Source: CAXMQZ01 sp963719055 (GTDB lineage Bacteria > Acidobacteriota > Thermoanaerobaculia > Multivoradales > JAHEKO01). From it: a stretch of 64,000 nt of DNA. Positions 20,254 to 29,417 of the stretch are shown here, piece by piece. The notes beneath the pieces are model-generated. The model saw only the letters and a list, made by a program, of their open reading frames with translations, was not told where the DNA came from and did no database searches. Location: positions 150,274 through 214,273 of the forward strand of contig CAVRAU010000017.1 of assembly GCA_963719055.1 (NCBI GenBank). Direction: 5' to 3'. Within the stretch, counting starts at the first letter, position 1. Every line of letters starts with the position of its first letter. Made by a program: the position numbers and the translations under genes.

Positions 20254-21697
20254 GCTGGCGCCGGGTCTCCTCATCCATCTCTTCGTGCTCTTCTTGGTCG
20301 CCTGTTGCCTGAGTCTCGACATCGAACGGCGGCGCTGACCAGAGCTTCTGCAGTTCGGTCTGGAGGCGTCTCTCTGCCTCGTGGTCCTGGCCTATCAGAT
20401 TGTTGGTTTCGCCGGGATCGGTCTCCAGATCGAAGAGTGCGAAGGGATTGCCTTTGCCGGCGATCCAGCGCTGCTCGCCCCAATCCTGGGCGTAGATCAG
20501 CTTGTAGCGACCATCGGTAACGGCTCGCTGCCAAAGCGGTTTGACCGCGTATCCCGCTTCCGAGAAGGCGTAGCGCTCGGCAATCTCTGTCTCAGGCCCG
20601 AGGAGCCGCGGCCACAGGGACTGCCCTTGCATCCACTGACCCTCCTCGAGCTCGATCCCTGCCGCTTCCAGGAGGGTCGGAGCGAGCTGCAGCAGCTCCA
20701 CGGGTGAAGTGTCGACCCGGGGCTCGAGAGTTCCGGGCTGATGAAAGATGAGCGGCACCCGTAGGCAGGTCTGGTAGCTGAACCGACCGTGGTCGAAGTA
20801 ATACTCGTGCTCGCCGAGGGATTCGCCATGATCGGAGGTGATGACGGTCAAGGTATTCGCCATCAGACCCTTGTTGTCCAGGAAATCCAACAGCTCCCCG
20901 ACCTTGGCATCCACATAGGAGATCTCCGAGTCGTAGCGGGCTACATAGAAATCCAGATCGTCCCTGCCGTCGAGAACCTGTTCACGACCGATGCCTGTCA
21001 TCTGGCGTCGAGGTCGATCGGGATTGATGTCGACTTTCCGCGTCGAGTCCGAGAAGCTGTCGTCGACGAATCTGTCAGTCCAGGGCTCTGGAGCCTCGTA
21101 CGGGGAATGGGGGTCCAGATAGTGGACCCAGAGGAAGAAGGGCTCGCCGGGTTGCTGATCCTCCATGACCGTTTCCACCAGTTGGTTGATCATGGCGGCT
21201 CCGGTGGGATCGACACCATCCGCTGGCGGGGTCAATTTCCAGCTCTCCACATAGGTGCCGAAGCCCTGGTTGAAGTTGAACTCACTGGCCACGGCGCCGT
21301 TGGCCACCACGGCCCGGGTCGCATAGCCCTGTCCCTCGAGAAGCTCGGCCAGCATGAGGAATTGGTCGGGGAGTCGGGTGCCGATCTTTCGCACGATGCC
21401 GTTGTCTTTGGGGTAGGTGGAGGTGAACATGGAGGCGAACGAAGGGCCGGTCTTGGGCCACTGCACGATGGGGGCCTCGAAGCGAACTCCTGCGGCCGCC
21501 AAAGCATCGATCACCGGAGATGTCTGCCGGAAGTAGCCGTAAGACGAAAGATGGTCGGCCCGCAGGGTGTCGATGGTGATCAGGACGATGTTGCTCCGGC
21601 GGGCCGGCTCCTGCCGGCTGCAGGCGAGCCAAAGGCTCGCGGCCAGAAGGCCGGTCGAGAGAACCGCGAGAGAGAAGAAGGGCCGAGGAGTACGCAA
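20228..21697 (-). CDS. Sulfatase-fold lipoprotein with Thr at the nucleophile position (B)
   Basis: 489 residues if started at TTG 21697. An in-frame ATG at 21916 exists, but the extra 73 residues are proline/arginine-rich and would overlap the divergent gene. The lipobox is LAASLWLAC. Core motifs: LITIDTLRADHLSSYGY, HYLDPHSPY, TSDHGESLGEHE, DGRYKLIYAQDW. The nucleophile loop is WPKTGPSFASMFTS, placing Thr83 at the formylglycine position and Phe where sulfatases have Arg. Ends RRQLKALGYIQ. A Thr-type hydrolase or transferase of the alkaline-phosphatase superfamily, periplasmic and membrane-anchored, is the best reading. The start codon is uncertain. Confidence 0.8.
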   Translation of the reverse strand: MRTPRPFFSLAVLSTGLLAASLWLACSRQEPARRSNIVLITIDTLRADHLSSYGYFRQTSPVIDALAAAGVRFEAPIVQWPKTGPSFASMFTSTYPKDNGIVRKIGTRLPDQFLMLAELLEGQGYATRAVVANGAVASEFNFNQGFGTYVESWKLTPPADGVDPTGAAMINQLVETVMEDQQPGEPFFLWVHYLDPHSPYEAPEPWTDRFVDDSFSDSTRKVDINPDRPRRQMTGIGREQVLDGRDDLDFYVARYDSEISYVDAKVGELLDFLDNKGLMANTLTVITSDHGESLGEHEYYFDHGRFSYQTCLRVPLIFHQPGTLEPRVDTSPVELLQLAPTLLEAAGIELEEGQWMQGQSLWPRLLGPETEIAERYAFSEAGYAVKPLWQRAVTDGRYKLIYAQDWGEQRWIAGKGNPFALFDLETDPGETNNLIGQDHEAERRLQTELQKLWSAPPFDVETQATGDQEEHEEMDEETRRQLKALGYIQ

Positions 21698-21898
21698 GGG
21701 TCGTGTTTTTCGCGTTGGCTGGAGGCCCAGTGGGGCCGGACCGCGATTATACGCCAGAGGCCATGACCTGTCCGCATGAGCCAGGCGCCCCCGAGGAGGC
21801 TCGAACCGGTCGGGCGCTCGCGGTATGCTGCGGCGAAAGATGGAGGCTGCCGGACGCTCCGGTGCGGCTGGGGCCCCGAATCGAGGGCTGAGATCACT

Positions 21899-23677
21899 TT
21901 GCGTGTCGAGCAACAACGTCTTCCAAGATGGGCGCCCTACAACGCAATCCTGCTGGCATTGCTAGCCGTGTTGCTGGTGGGTGTTCTGACCTTCGACCGT
22001 TCCGAGTGGCCCTTGCTGATCGGCGACGAGGCGACCTACTTGATGGCGGCCGAGAGCCTGGCCTGGGATCTCGACCTGCGGTACGAGCGTCAGGACTACG
22101 ACCGCTTTGTCGATCACTGGCACCTGGAGCCCGAAGGGTTGATCCTCCAGAGCGGTGATGCCGGGCAGACCATTACCTTTGGCAAGCCGTTCTTCTATCC
22201 GCTTTGGGTGGCGCCCTTTCTCAGAATCTCTCCCACGAAGGGGCCCTTTCTGGCGAACTTCTTCGCCTTGGGTCTCGCGGCACTGCTCGCCAGTCGAACT
22301 CTGCGCCAGACGGTCGGCGCCGTGGCGCCGCTGTGGGTGGCCTGCAGCTTGTTCGCTTCCGTGTCGTTCGCCTATACCTTCTGGGCCCACGCGGATCTCT
22401 TCCTCCTGGCCCTCACCGCCACCGCCCTGAGTCTAGCCTTCTGGCAGACAGAGACGCCGATGCCACGGGGCCGGAAATCTCACCGGTGGATCTGGCGCTG
22501 GGTGGGCGTTGGCGTGCTGTTGGCCGCCGTGGTTTTCAGTCGGCCGCTCTACCTACCGCTGTTTCTGCCAGTTCTCTTGGCCCTGCCGCGAACGGCGAGA
22601 TGGCGAGCTGGGCTGGCGCTGGTCGTGGGTGCTCTGGGGTTGGCGACCGGGGCTGCTGTCGTCCACCGTCTCAATGGCGATGCCTGGACGAGTTATGGGG
22701 CGCAACGAAGAGGCTTCTACAGCAGTACCGGCTTTCCGATCGTCGATTTTCCGGTCGAGACCTGGCAGGAGAGTCTCGATGATCTGGGCGACGCCGCCTG
22801 GGCCGAGGCGAGGACTCTGACGAAGCTTCCCAAGACGTCCGCCCGATTGTGGTTCTGGAACTCCATCTACTTCGTGGCCGGTCGCTTTGTGGGCGTTCTG
22901 CCGTATTTCCTGCCGCTGGTGCTGGGACTGTGGGGTCGCCCCAGGGGTTGGGCTCGCTGGATGTTGCTGTTGGCGGTGGGGCTCTCGGTAGCCGGTTTCT
23001 TTCTCTATCGGCCCTTCAATATCTACGGGGGCGGCGGCGCGATGGCCAATCGCTATTTCATGCCACTGTTCCCGGCTTTCTGGTTCATGGCCTCGCGTCC
23101 CTGTCGACCCAACCGTATCGTGGCTGTCTGTCTGGTCGCTGCACCCTTTTTGTGGCCGCTGTGGACGGATGCCAGGGGCTATCCAAAGCGTGCCAATCAC
23201 ACCTATCGTTACGTTTCGGATTTCGCTCAGAGACTCCTACCCTACGAGACCACCCAGAGTCATCTGAAGCCGGCGGGCCGAGCGGATGTCGCACAAGCCG
23301 GGTTGTGGGTGAAATTCCTGTCGCCCAGTCTCCGAGAGAAGAGAGATGGCAAAGCCCTGCTGCTCGACCGGGGCCACCGGGGAGAGCTTCTCGTGGGAGC
23401 CTATAGACCGCTACAGGAGCTCGAGCTGCAGACTCTCGGCGATCCAGCCGAGAGCCTGAAAGTGGTGGCTGGAGCCAAGGTTCTCGAGGATTCGCGCAAC
23501 GCCCGTGGGCGCAGGATGAGGCTGGAGTTGCAGGGCCCGCGTGCACGACACCCGATGTGGTGGACCTGGGAGAATTTCTTTCTCTATGAGCTGGCCCTTG
23601 AATCCGAGTCCACCTCCGAGGGGAGACTGACCTTCATCCTCGTGAGGGTACCGAGTGCCGAGAAGGGATCGTCGTGA
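21899..23677 (+). CDS. GT-C type membrane protein (paralog of the protein at 18025)
   Basis: 592 residues from TTG 21899, which has a purine-rich GAGGG upstream; an ATG at 21776 would overlap the divergent gene and gives a non-hydrophobic, Arg-rich leader. About ten transmembrane helices. IGDEATYLMAAESLAWDLDL in the first loop and GGGGAMANRYFMPLFPAFWF at about residue 378 match the protein encoded at 18025. The soluble C-terminal domain is shorter here. The stop overlaps the GTG start of the next gene. The role is inferred as polyprenyl-phosphate-sugar dependent glycosyl transfer at the outer face of the inner membrane. Confidence 0.75.
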   Translation: MRVEQQRLPRWAPYNAILLALLAVLLVGVLTFDRSEWPLLIGDEATYLMAAESLAWDLDLRYERQDYDRFVDHWHLEPEGLILQSGDAGQTITFGKPFFYPLWVAPFLRISPTKGPFLANFFALGLAALLASRTLRQTVGAVAPLWVACSLFASVSFAYTFWAHADLFLLALTATALSLAFWQTETPMPRGRKSHRWIWRWVGVGVLLAAVVFSRPLYLPLFLPVLLALPRTARWRAGLALVVGALGLATGAAVVHRLNGDAWTSYGAQRRGFYSSTGFPIVDFPVETWQESLDDLGDAAWAEARTLTKLPKTSARLWFWNSIYFVAGRFVGVLPYFLPLVLGLWGRPRGWARWMLLLAVGLSVAGFFLYRPFNIYGGGGAMANRYFMPLFPAFWFMASRPCRPNRIVAVCLVAAPFLWPLWTDARGYPKRANHTYRYVSDFAQRLLPYETTQSHLKPAGRADVAQAGLWVKFLSPSLREKRDGKALLLDRGHRGELLVGAYRPLQELELQTLGDPAESLKVVAGAKVLEDSRNARGRRMRLELQGPRARHPMWWTWENFFLYELALESESTSEGRLTFILVRVPSAEKGSS

Positions 23678-25707
23678 AGACCGCCAAGGGGATGGCGTGG
23701 GTGGTGGCGGCAGGATGGCTTGCCACGTTCTTCTGCTGGCTGTGGGATGTCACGGGTGATGGAGCCCCGCGCCTTCTGTGCCAGTTCGTGGTGCTCGCCA
23801 GCCTGATTTTGACGGCCGGCAGTGTTCTCTTCTGGGGTCGGGTTCTGTGGCAGCGCGGGGAAGGTTCGTCGTTCTGGACTGCCGGGCGTCTGCTGCTGTT
23901 GCTGGTCGTCATGGCTCTGGGCGTGCATTGGATCGGCGTCGATTGGGAAGTGACCGGCCGCTACTACCGGGACGAAGGGATCTACTATGCAGCGGCCCTC
24001 GACATCAACGAGGGTGAGCTGTTCCCCAAGTCCTTCATCTACGGCCATTTGCCCTACTACATGTACGCCTTCGCCTTGTGGATCCGGTCTTTGTTTCCGG
24101 CCGCCCTGGCATGGATCGTCGGGGCCTTGTTTGGTGTCAGCAAGGACGTCGACGTCAGCTGGATCCTGTTGCGAGGCCTCAATACCACCTTGGGGGCTCT
24201 GACCGTGATCCCGGTATTCGTGACGGGGCGCCGCATCGCCGGTCTGTGGGCAGCAGGTCTCGGATCGTTACTGATCGTCTTTTCGCCCATCTACAACGAG
24301 ATCACCCGTCTGATCATCAGTGACGTACCCTCGGCTTTCTTCGCCGCGGCATGTCTGATGTTCGTCGCCATGCTCTTGGAAGAGGAGCGTTGGCTGCCTT
24401 ACCTCGGTGCCGGTGTGATGGCCGCCCTGGCAGCTGCCAGCAAGTACCCGGCGGGTGTCGTCGCTGTCGCGATCATCGGAATCTGGATCGCCTGGCGAAT
24501 CCGAACCCGCACCTGGTCATGGCACCTGCTGGCTGCGGGGCTGGTGTCGCTGGGTACGTTTCTGGTGGTGATGCCGGCGTTCCTGGCCCATACCGAGGAG
24601 GTCTTCGTCGGGCAAGGAAAGGACCTTCTCTTCGGTTTTCGCCAATACGGCCGTGGCGGCTGGATCGGAGTCATGCCACAGAGCAACGCCGCCTGGTATG
24701 GCGGGCAACTCGTGGCGAGCTTCGGTCTGCCTGCCATTCTTCTGGGACTCGGTGGTTGGCCCTGGCTGGACAGGGAGTCCCGGCGACGTTGGGTCTGGAT
24801 GCTGCCATTCCCGGTGGTCTATCTGGTCTTGTTGGCGTCCATGAGCATGGTGGTCAAGCGCAACCTGTTGCCGGTACTGCCGGCCCTTGCTGCGGTGCTG
24901 GGTGTCGGCGTGGCGGGTTGGCTGCAACTTGGCCAGGGCCGACCCACAGGTCGGCGGGCTCGCTGGACTTGGATCTTGATCGTCGGAGCCCTGATCGTTC
25001 CCGTATACCGGACGACGGTGCAGACCCTGGCGTTCGCCCGTCACAGTACCCGCGAACAAGCCACAGCCTGGATCGAAGCCAACTTGCCGCGCGGCGCGGC
25101 CATCATCAAGGAGTCCTACACGCCTCATCTGCACAAAAAGAAGTTCACCGTCCATCAGACACGGTTTCTGCCGCGCATGCCGCTGGAGGAGGTTCGCGGT
25201 GGCCAGTGGGACTACGTGTTGTTGGCCCAGAACGCCTATGGGCGGTTCCTGGATCCCGCCAACTGGGAGAAACCGCACCATGAGCTCTTCGCCCGTGCCT
25301 ATGAGGAAATGCTCCAGTTCGAGAAGGTGCGGGAGTTCCGTCCCAGCCGCCTCCGCATGGGCCCGACTCTGGAGCTCTACAAAGCCGACCCGGAAGAGGT
25401 CGACTACCTCGAGCACTTTCGGTATGCCTTCGACGGTGAAGGTTTCCAATACCCTCGGGATGATGCCTACCTGTTGCTCAAGGGTTACCTGGCACCGGGG
25501 CCATTCGAAATCATCCTGGAGACCGAGCCACCGACCGTTGTCGGCAGAGTGCACATCGTGACGCGAGACGGTCGGGATGCCGGGGACTTCGAGATCGACC
25601 AGAGCACCGGGACGGCCGAGCTCCCCTGGCAAGCCAAGTACTTCTTCTACACCTACCTGCCCCAGGGCACCGAGATTCGCGCTTTCGAGCTCGCTCGCAG
25701 CGATTGA
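23674..25707 (+). CDS. GT39/PMT-like membrane glycosyltransferase
   Basis: 677 residues with a GTG start overlapping the preceding stop (GTGA). About twelve helices. The first extracytoplasmic loop has GRYYRDEGIYYAAALDINEG, the acidic pair typical of GT39/ArnT enzymes. Middle segments such as IISDVPSAFFAAACLMFVAML and AALAAASKYPAGVVAVAI also fit the PMT_2 domain. Residues about 460-677 are soluble and begin HSTREQATAWIEANLPRGAAI, a segment often seen after the membrane part in this family. Converges with the gene ending at 25727 after a 19-base gap. Confidence 0.85.
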   Translation: MKTAKGMAWVVAAGWLATFFCWLWDVTGDGAPRLLCQFVVLASLILTAGSVLFWGRVLWQRGEGSSFWTAGRLLLLLVVMALGVHWIGVDWEVTGRYYRDEGIYYAAALDINEGELFPKSFIYGHLPYYMYAFALWIRSLFPAALAWIVGALFGVSKDVDVSWILLRGLNTTLGALTVIPVFVTGRRIAGLWAAGLGSLLIVFSPIYNEITRLIISDVPSAFFAAACLMFVAMLLEEERWLPYLGAGVMAALAAASKYPAGVVAVAIIGIWIAWRIRTRTWSWHLLAAGLVSLGTFLVVMPAFLAHTEEVFVGQGKDLLFGFRQYGRGGWIGVMPQSNAAWYGGQLVASFGLPAILLGLGGWPWLDRESRRRWVWMLPFPVVYLVLLASMSMVVKRNLLPVLPALAAVLGVGVAGWLQLGQGRPTGRRARWTWILIVGALIVPVYRTTVQTLAFARHSTREQATAWIEANLPRGAAIIKESYTPHLHKKKFTVHQTRFLPRMPLEEVRGGQWDYVLLAQNAYGRFLDPANWEKPHHELFARAYEEMLQFEKVREFRPSRLRMGPTLELYKADPEEVDYLEHFRYAFDGEGFQYPRDDAYLLLKGYLAPGPFEIILETEPPTVVGRVHIVTRDGRDAGDFEIDQSTGTAELPWQAKYFFYTYLPQGTEIRAFELARSD

Positions 25708-25726
25708 GCCAACCGCTCCTGGACCT

Positions 25727-27889
25727 CTAGCCACCGAGCCGGCGTAGCAGCTCGCGTGCGCGCTCGATGTCGCGGCCGTATCGTGCGGGCGGGGCACGGT
25801 CGATGAAGCGCCGCAGCGCTCGACGAGCGCGGTCGTGATCGCCCGCCTCCAAGGCCAGCATCGACAGGTTGTACAAGAGGTCGAGATTCTCCGGCTGCAG
25901 CGCTAGCGCCCGTTCGCAAGCTACGAGAGCCTCGCGAAGCTCTCCGAGGTTGTGCAGCGCGGTCGCGAGGTAGTTCCAGGCCAGCGGCAGGCCTGCGTCG
26001 AGCTCCAGGGCTCGCTCGGCCTGGACGCGTGCCTCGAGCCATCGCTGCTGGCGCAGCGCCACGAGGGCCAGGGTCTCGTTCGCTGTCGCGTTGTTGGCGT
26101 CGAGGTCGAACACTCTGTGGAGCATCTGTCGCGCCCTTTCGTGGTCCCCGATCTCCGAGAGGAGCAAGCCCAGGACATTGAGTGCGTCCGGATCTCCCCC
26201 GGCAGCCAGGGGCTCGACGATGGAGACGGCCTCTTCCGCCCGCCCGACCTCTGCCAGCGACAGGCCGAGCTGACGCAGTGTCGCTGCGGTCGCAACGTCG
26301 GCCCTGCGAGCTTGCTGCATCACTTCGATCGCCTCTCCGACCCGCTGCTGCTCGAGCAGGATCTGCGCCCAGTAGTAGTAGGCGACACCCATGTCGGGGC
26401 GCTCCTCGACGATCTCGGCTACCAGGTTGGCGGCCGCTTGCAGCTGACGTCGATGATAGAGATCGATGACGCGATGGAGCTTGTGGTCGAGCTGGATCAA
26501 CCGCTTCGGATCGTCGGCAGCCGAGAACGAGGTCTTCGGCTCCCCGCTGCCGCCGAGGTAGCCGAGCGATCGCAGCGCCGCCGCCGCCTCGGGCTCGATC
26601 TCGCCGCGCCGCGGTGGCCATCGAGACTCTTCCGGCAGAGCGCTCAACAGTTGCTCGGCGGTTGCGCCTTGTTGCGCGATCAGATTGTGCTGCTCCCGCG
26701 GGTCGGCCCTCAGGTCGAAGATCTCGGGAAGGGGCAGGGAGACCGCTTTCCAGCCTCTCTCGATCGTCCCGCGCAGAGGCGCCCAACCGTGGTCAAGTGT
26801 GGGCGTGAGCGACTCGAAGTAAGACGGTGCGTCCGAGTCCTCATCCGATCGCGAGAGCAGCGATCGACCCGGCAGATCGAACCCGGGATCGAGTTCCAGG
26901 GCATCGAGAATGGTGGGGAGAATATCGATGTGTCGTGCAGGCTCGCGCCGGCTGGCTGGCTCGACTCCCGGGTACCAGATCACGAAGGGCACCCTCAGCG
27001 TCGCCTCGTAGGCGAAGATCCCGTGGGTTAGCTCGCCGTGCTGACCGAGAGACTCTCCGTGGTCGGAGGTGAAGATGACGAGAGCGCCGTCTTGATCATC
27101 TCCGGTCACCTGCTCCAAGAGCGGCCCGAGGAAGGCATCGGTGGCGGCGACCTCACCGCGGTACGGATTTTCGGCGAATCGTGCACTGAACGGTTCCGGC
27201 GGGTCGTACGGCGCGTGCGGATCGAAGAGATGCAGCCAGAGAAAACGCCGCTGCCCCTCTCGCGCCCGCCACCAGTCCAAAGCCAGCTCGACGACGGCAT
27301 CCCCGCGCCGCTCCGCGGGTACCAGATCGGTGCGCCCGACGCCCTCGGGCACCCTGTCGTCGTAGACATCGAATCCACGATCGAGACCGAAACGGGAATC
27401 GAGCACGAAGGCGCCGACAAAGGCGGCGGTGGCGAACCCTACATCGCTCAGGATGGTCGCGGCCGTGGGCATGGCATCGGGCAGAACAAATCCCAGGTTG
27501 TCCCGAATGCCGTGCTCGTACGGATAGCGGCCGGTCAGGATGTTAGCGTGCGAGGGCAGCGTGACCACGTTGTGTGCGTGGGCGTTCGAAAACCACTCTC
27601 CCTGAGCGGTCAGACGATCGAGATTCGGCGTGAAGCTTTCGCGTGAGCCGCTGAAGCCGACCGCGTCCCATCGCAGCGTGTCGACCGTGATCAGGACGAC
27701 GTTGTCGATCGCCAAGATGGCGCTGTCAGCGAGTGATTCGGTTTGCGCGGCTGCCGCCGGGGGAAGGTCTCCGGTGTTGGCCTTCCCGGTGTCCTGCGGT
27801 GAGGGGGTGCAGCCGCAAAGGATGCCCACGGCCACGCAGAGCCAACCTCGCTGCCGTATCGAGGCTGTCGCGCCGATCATACCCGACAT
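25727..27889 (-). CDS. Sulfatase-fold lipoprotein with Thr nucleophile position and C-terminal TPR array (C)
   Basis: 720 residues from ATG 27889, or 717 from ATG 27880. Lipobox VAVGILCGC. Core motifs: LITVDTLRWDAVGFSG, HLFDPHAPYDPP, TSDHGESLGQHG. The nucleophile loop is VVTLPSHANILTG, with Thr110 at the formylglycine position. The catalytic part closes with AAAALRSLGYLGG near residue 460. From there to the end run about six tetratricopeptide repeats (for example YYYWAQILLEQQRVGEAIEV; LPLAWNYLATALHNLGELREAL; LYNLSMLALEAGDHDRARRALRR), a protein-interaction scaffold. The base composition looks somewhat richer in CGC/GCG than the neighbours, but this was not measured. Possibly the last gene of the 30559-25727 minus-strand unit. 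Confidence 0.85.
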   Translation of the reverse strand: MSGMIGATASIRQRGWLCVAVGILCGCTPSPQDTGKANTGDLPPAAAAQTESLADSAILAIDNVVLITVDTLRWDAVGFSGSRESFTPNLDRLTAQGEWFSNAHAHNVVTLPSHANILTGRYPYEHGIRDNLGFVLPDAMPTAATILSDVGFATAAFVGAFVLDSRFGLDRGFDVYDDRVPEGVGRTDLVPAERRGDAVVELALDWWRAREGQRRFLWLHLFDPHAPYDPPEPFSARFAENPYRGEVAATDAFLGPLLEQVTGDDQDGALVIFTSDHGESLGQHGELTHGIFAYEATLRVPFVIWYPGVEPASRREPARHIDILPTILDALELDPGFDLPGRSLLSRSDEDSDAPSYFESLTPTLDHGWAPLRGTIERGWKAVSLPLPEIFDLRADPREQHNLIAQQGATAEQLLSALPEESRWPPRRGEIEPEAAAALRSLGYLGGSGEPKTSFSAADDPKRLIQLDHKLHRVIDLYHRRQLQAAANLVAEIVEERPDMGVAYYYWAQILLEQQRVGEAIEVMQQARRADVATAATLRQLGLSLAEVGRAEEAVSIVEPLAAGGDPDALNVLGLLLSEIGDHERARQMLHRVFDLDANNATANETLALVALRQQRWLEARVQAERALELDAGLPLAWNYLATALHNLGELREALVACERALALQPENLDLLYNLSMLALEAGDHDRARRALRRFIDRAPPARYGRDIERARELLRRLGG

Positions 27890-28004
27890 CCTAACGAACA
27901 AGTCTCGTGCGTCCCAGGGTCGCGATCTCGGCGCGAGATCAGGAGTGAGCCAGAGAATCTGCGATTCAGGAGGCGTGTCGCAATGGAAATCTCGAGGTAG
28001 AGAT

Positions 28005-29417
28005 TCAGTTGGCGACGTAGCCGAGCGCTTCGAGCTCCTCTTTGAGATCCTCGGGAATCTCCTGCGTGTCGAGGCGGGAGGGCAGGTCGGCAAACCGTCG
28101 CCGGATCAGTTCCTGAAGCTCGGCGACCTTCTGCGGGTACTGGTCGGCGAGGTTGGTGGTCTCCAGGGGATCGTCGGCCAGGTTGTAGAGCTCCGTCTTG
28201 GCCACCGGATAGTGCCCTTCAGGGGCTCCAGGCAGGCAATAGGGCGAGTCGTGGTCCGGATTGTCAACCAACTTCCAGTCGCCAAGTTGGGCCGTGTGCA
28301 GGCGAGAGGACCCGTACTCTGAGAATGCCGGTCGACCGGATCCGGGGAGCTCGGTGCTCTCGAGATAGGGCACCAACGAGGTGCCGTGCAAGGAGTCTGG
28401 GGGCGTCACGCCGATGAGGTCCAGAACCGTCGGGGTCACATCCATGAGCTCGACACTCTGCCGGACGACAGCGCCCTCTTCCAGGAGTCCGGGAGCCACG
28501 AAGGCCAGGGGTACGTGTAGCCCTGACTGGTAGACCGAGCAGGCGTGGTAGATGTACTGGTTGTGGTCGTAGAGATCCTCGCCGTGATCGGCCAAGAAGA
28601 CGATCACGCTGGAGTCCATCAGACCCCTGGCCGCCAGGGCGTCCAACAGCTCGCCGGCAAATCGATCGCTACCCATGACCGCGGCGTCGTAGAGAGCATC
28701 GAGATGCTGGAGATCAGCGTCGTCGAGCGGGATCTCGTCGGTCATGATCCGATTCAGCCATCCCTTCTTGGGGGCTACCGGGCCTTCATACCCGGGGTCC
28801 AGGCGCTTGGCGGCGCGATCCCCACCGTTGTAGTAGGGAGAATGGGCTCCAAAATAGTGCGCCCAAAGAAAAACGGGTTGAGTGGGGTCGACCTGATCAA
28901 GCCAACCCAGGGCTTCCCCATTGATCTTGCTGTCCACGCCCCGACTACAGAAGGCATGGCCCCAGCCGAGATGGTTGGCACGACACATATTGCTCATGAA
29001 CCGACCGGTCTGGTAGCCGTGCTCGGACAATAACGTCGCCAAGGTCGGGATTCCTTCGTGGAGCTCGTATCCGTTCTCGAACACACCATGACCGCTCGGG
29101 TAAAGGCCGGTGAGTACCGAGGCGAGGGACGGCCAGGTGATGGCTCGTGGGGCGATGGCGTTGGCGAACTGGACTCCCGCCGCCATCAGGGCATCGATAT
29201 GGGGGCTTGGGCTGGTGCCGTCGACCCGATGCCCGTTGACGCCCAGCCGATCGGCCCGCAGTGTATCGATGGTGATGAGGATGACGTTTCTACCGTTGGC
29301 GCCGGCCGCGAGACGGTCGCCTGCCGGGGTGCTCTCGTCCCGCTGGGAACAGGATAGAGACGACAAAAGGCCGACAAGCAGAATCGAGATCCGCCACCGG
29401 ACCGGTAGGTTCATCAT
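28005..29417 (-). CDS. Sulfatase-fold lipoprotein with Thr at the nucleophile position (D)
   Basis: 470 residues; lipobox LVGLLSSLSC. Core motifs: LITIDTLRADRLGVNG, HYFGAHSPY, LADHGEDLYDHN, LGDWKLVDN. The nucleophile loop is AITWPSLASVLTGLYP, with Thr94 in the formylglycine position. Ends EELEALGYVAN. The start codon overlaps the stop of the FHA-EAL gene upstream (ATGA at 29414-29417), so the two are translationally coupled. A periplasmic, lipid-anchored Thr-type phosphohydrolase or transferase is inferred; annotation as a sulfatase would be by fold only. Confidence 0.85.
   Translation of the reverse strand: MMNLPVRWRISILLVGLLSSLSCSQRDESTPAGDRLAAGANGRNVILITIDTLRADRLGVNGHRVDGTSPSPHIDALMAAGVQFANAIAPRAITWPSLASVLTGLYPSGHGVFENGYELHEGIPTLATLLSEHGYQTGRFMSNMCRANHLGWGHAFCSRGVDSKINGEALGWLDQVDPTQPVFLWAHYFGAHSPYYNGGDRAAKRLDPGYEGPVAPKKGWLNRIMTDEIPLDDADLQHLDALYDAAVMGSDRFAGELLDALAARGLMDSSVIVFLADHGEDLYDHNQYIYHACSVYQSGLHVPLAFVAPGLLEEGAVVRQSVELMDVTPTVLDLIGVTPPDSLHGTSLVPYLESTELPGSGRPAFSEYGSSRLHTAQLGDWKLVDNPDHDSPYCLPGAPEGHYPVAKTELYNLADDPLETTNLADQYPQKVAELQELIRRRFADLPSRLDTQEIPEDLKEELEALGYVAN

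Noticed and set aside
25952..27031. 359-residue + strand frame inside the sulfatase-TPR gene
   Set aside because: Antisense shadow of repeated TPR codons.
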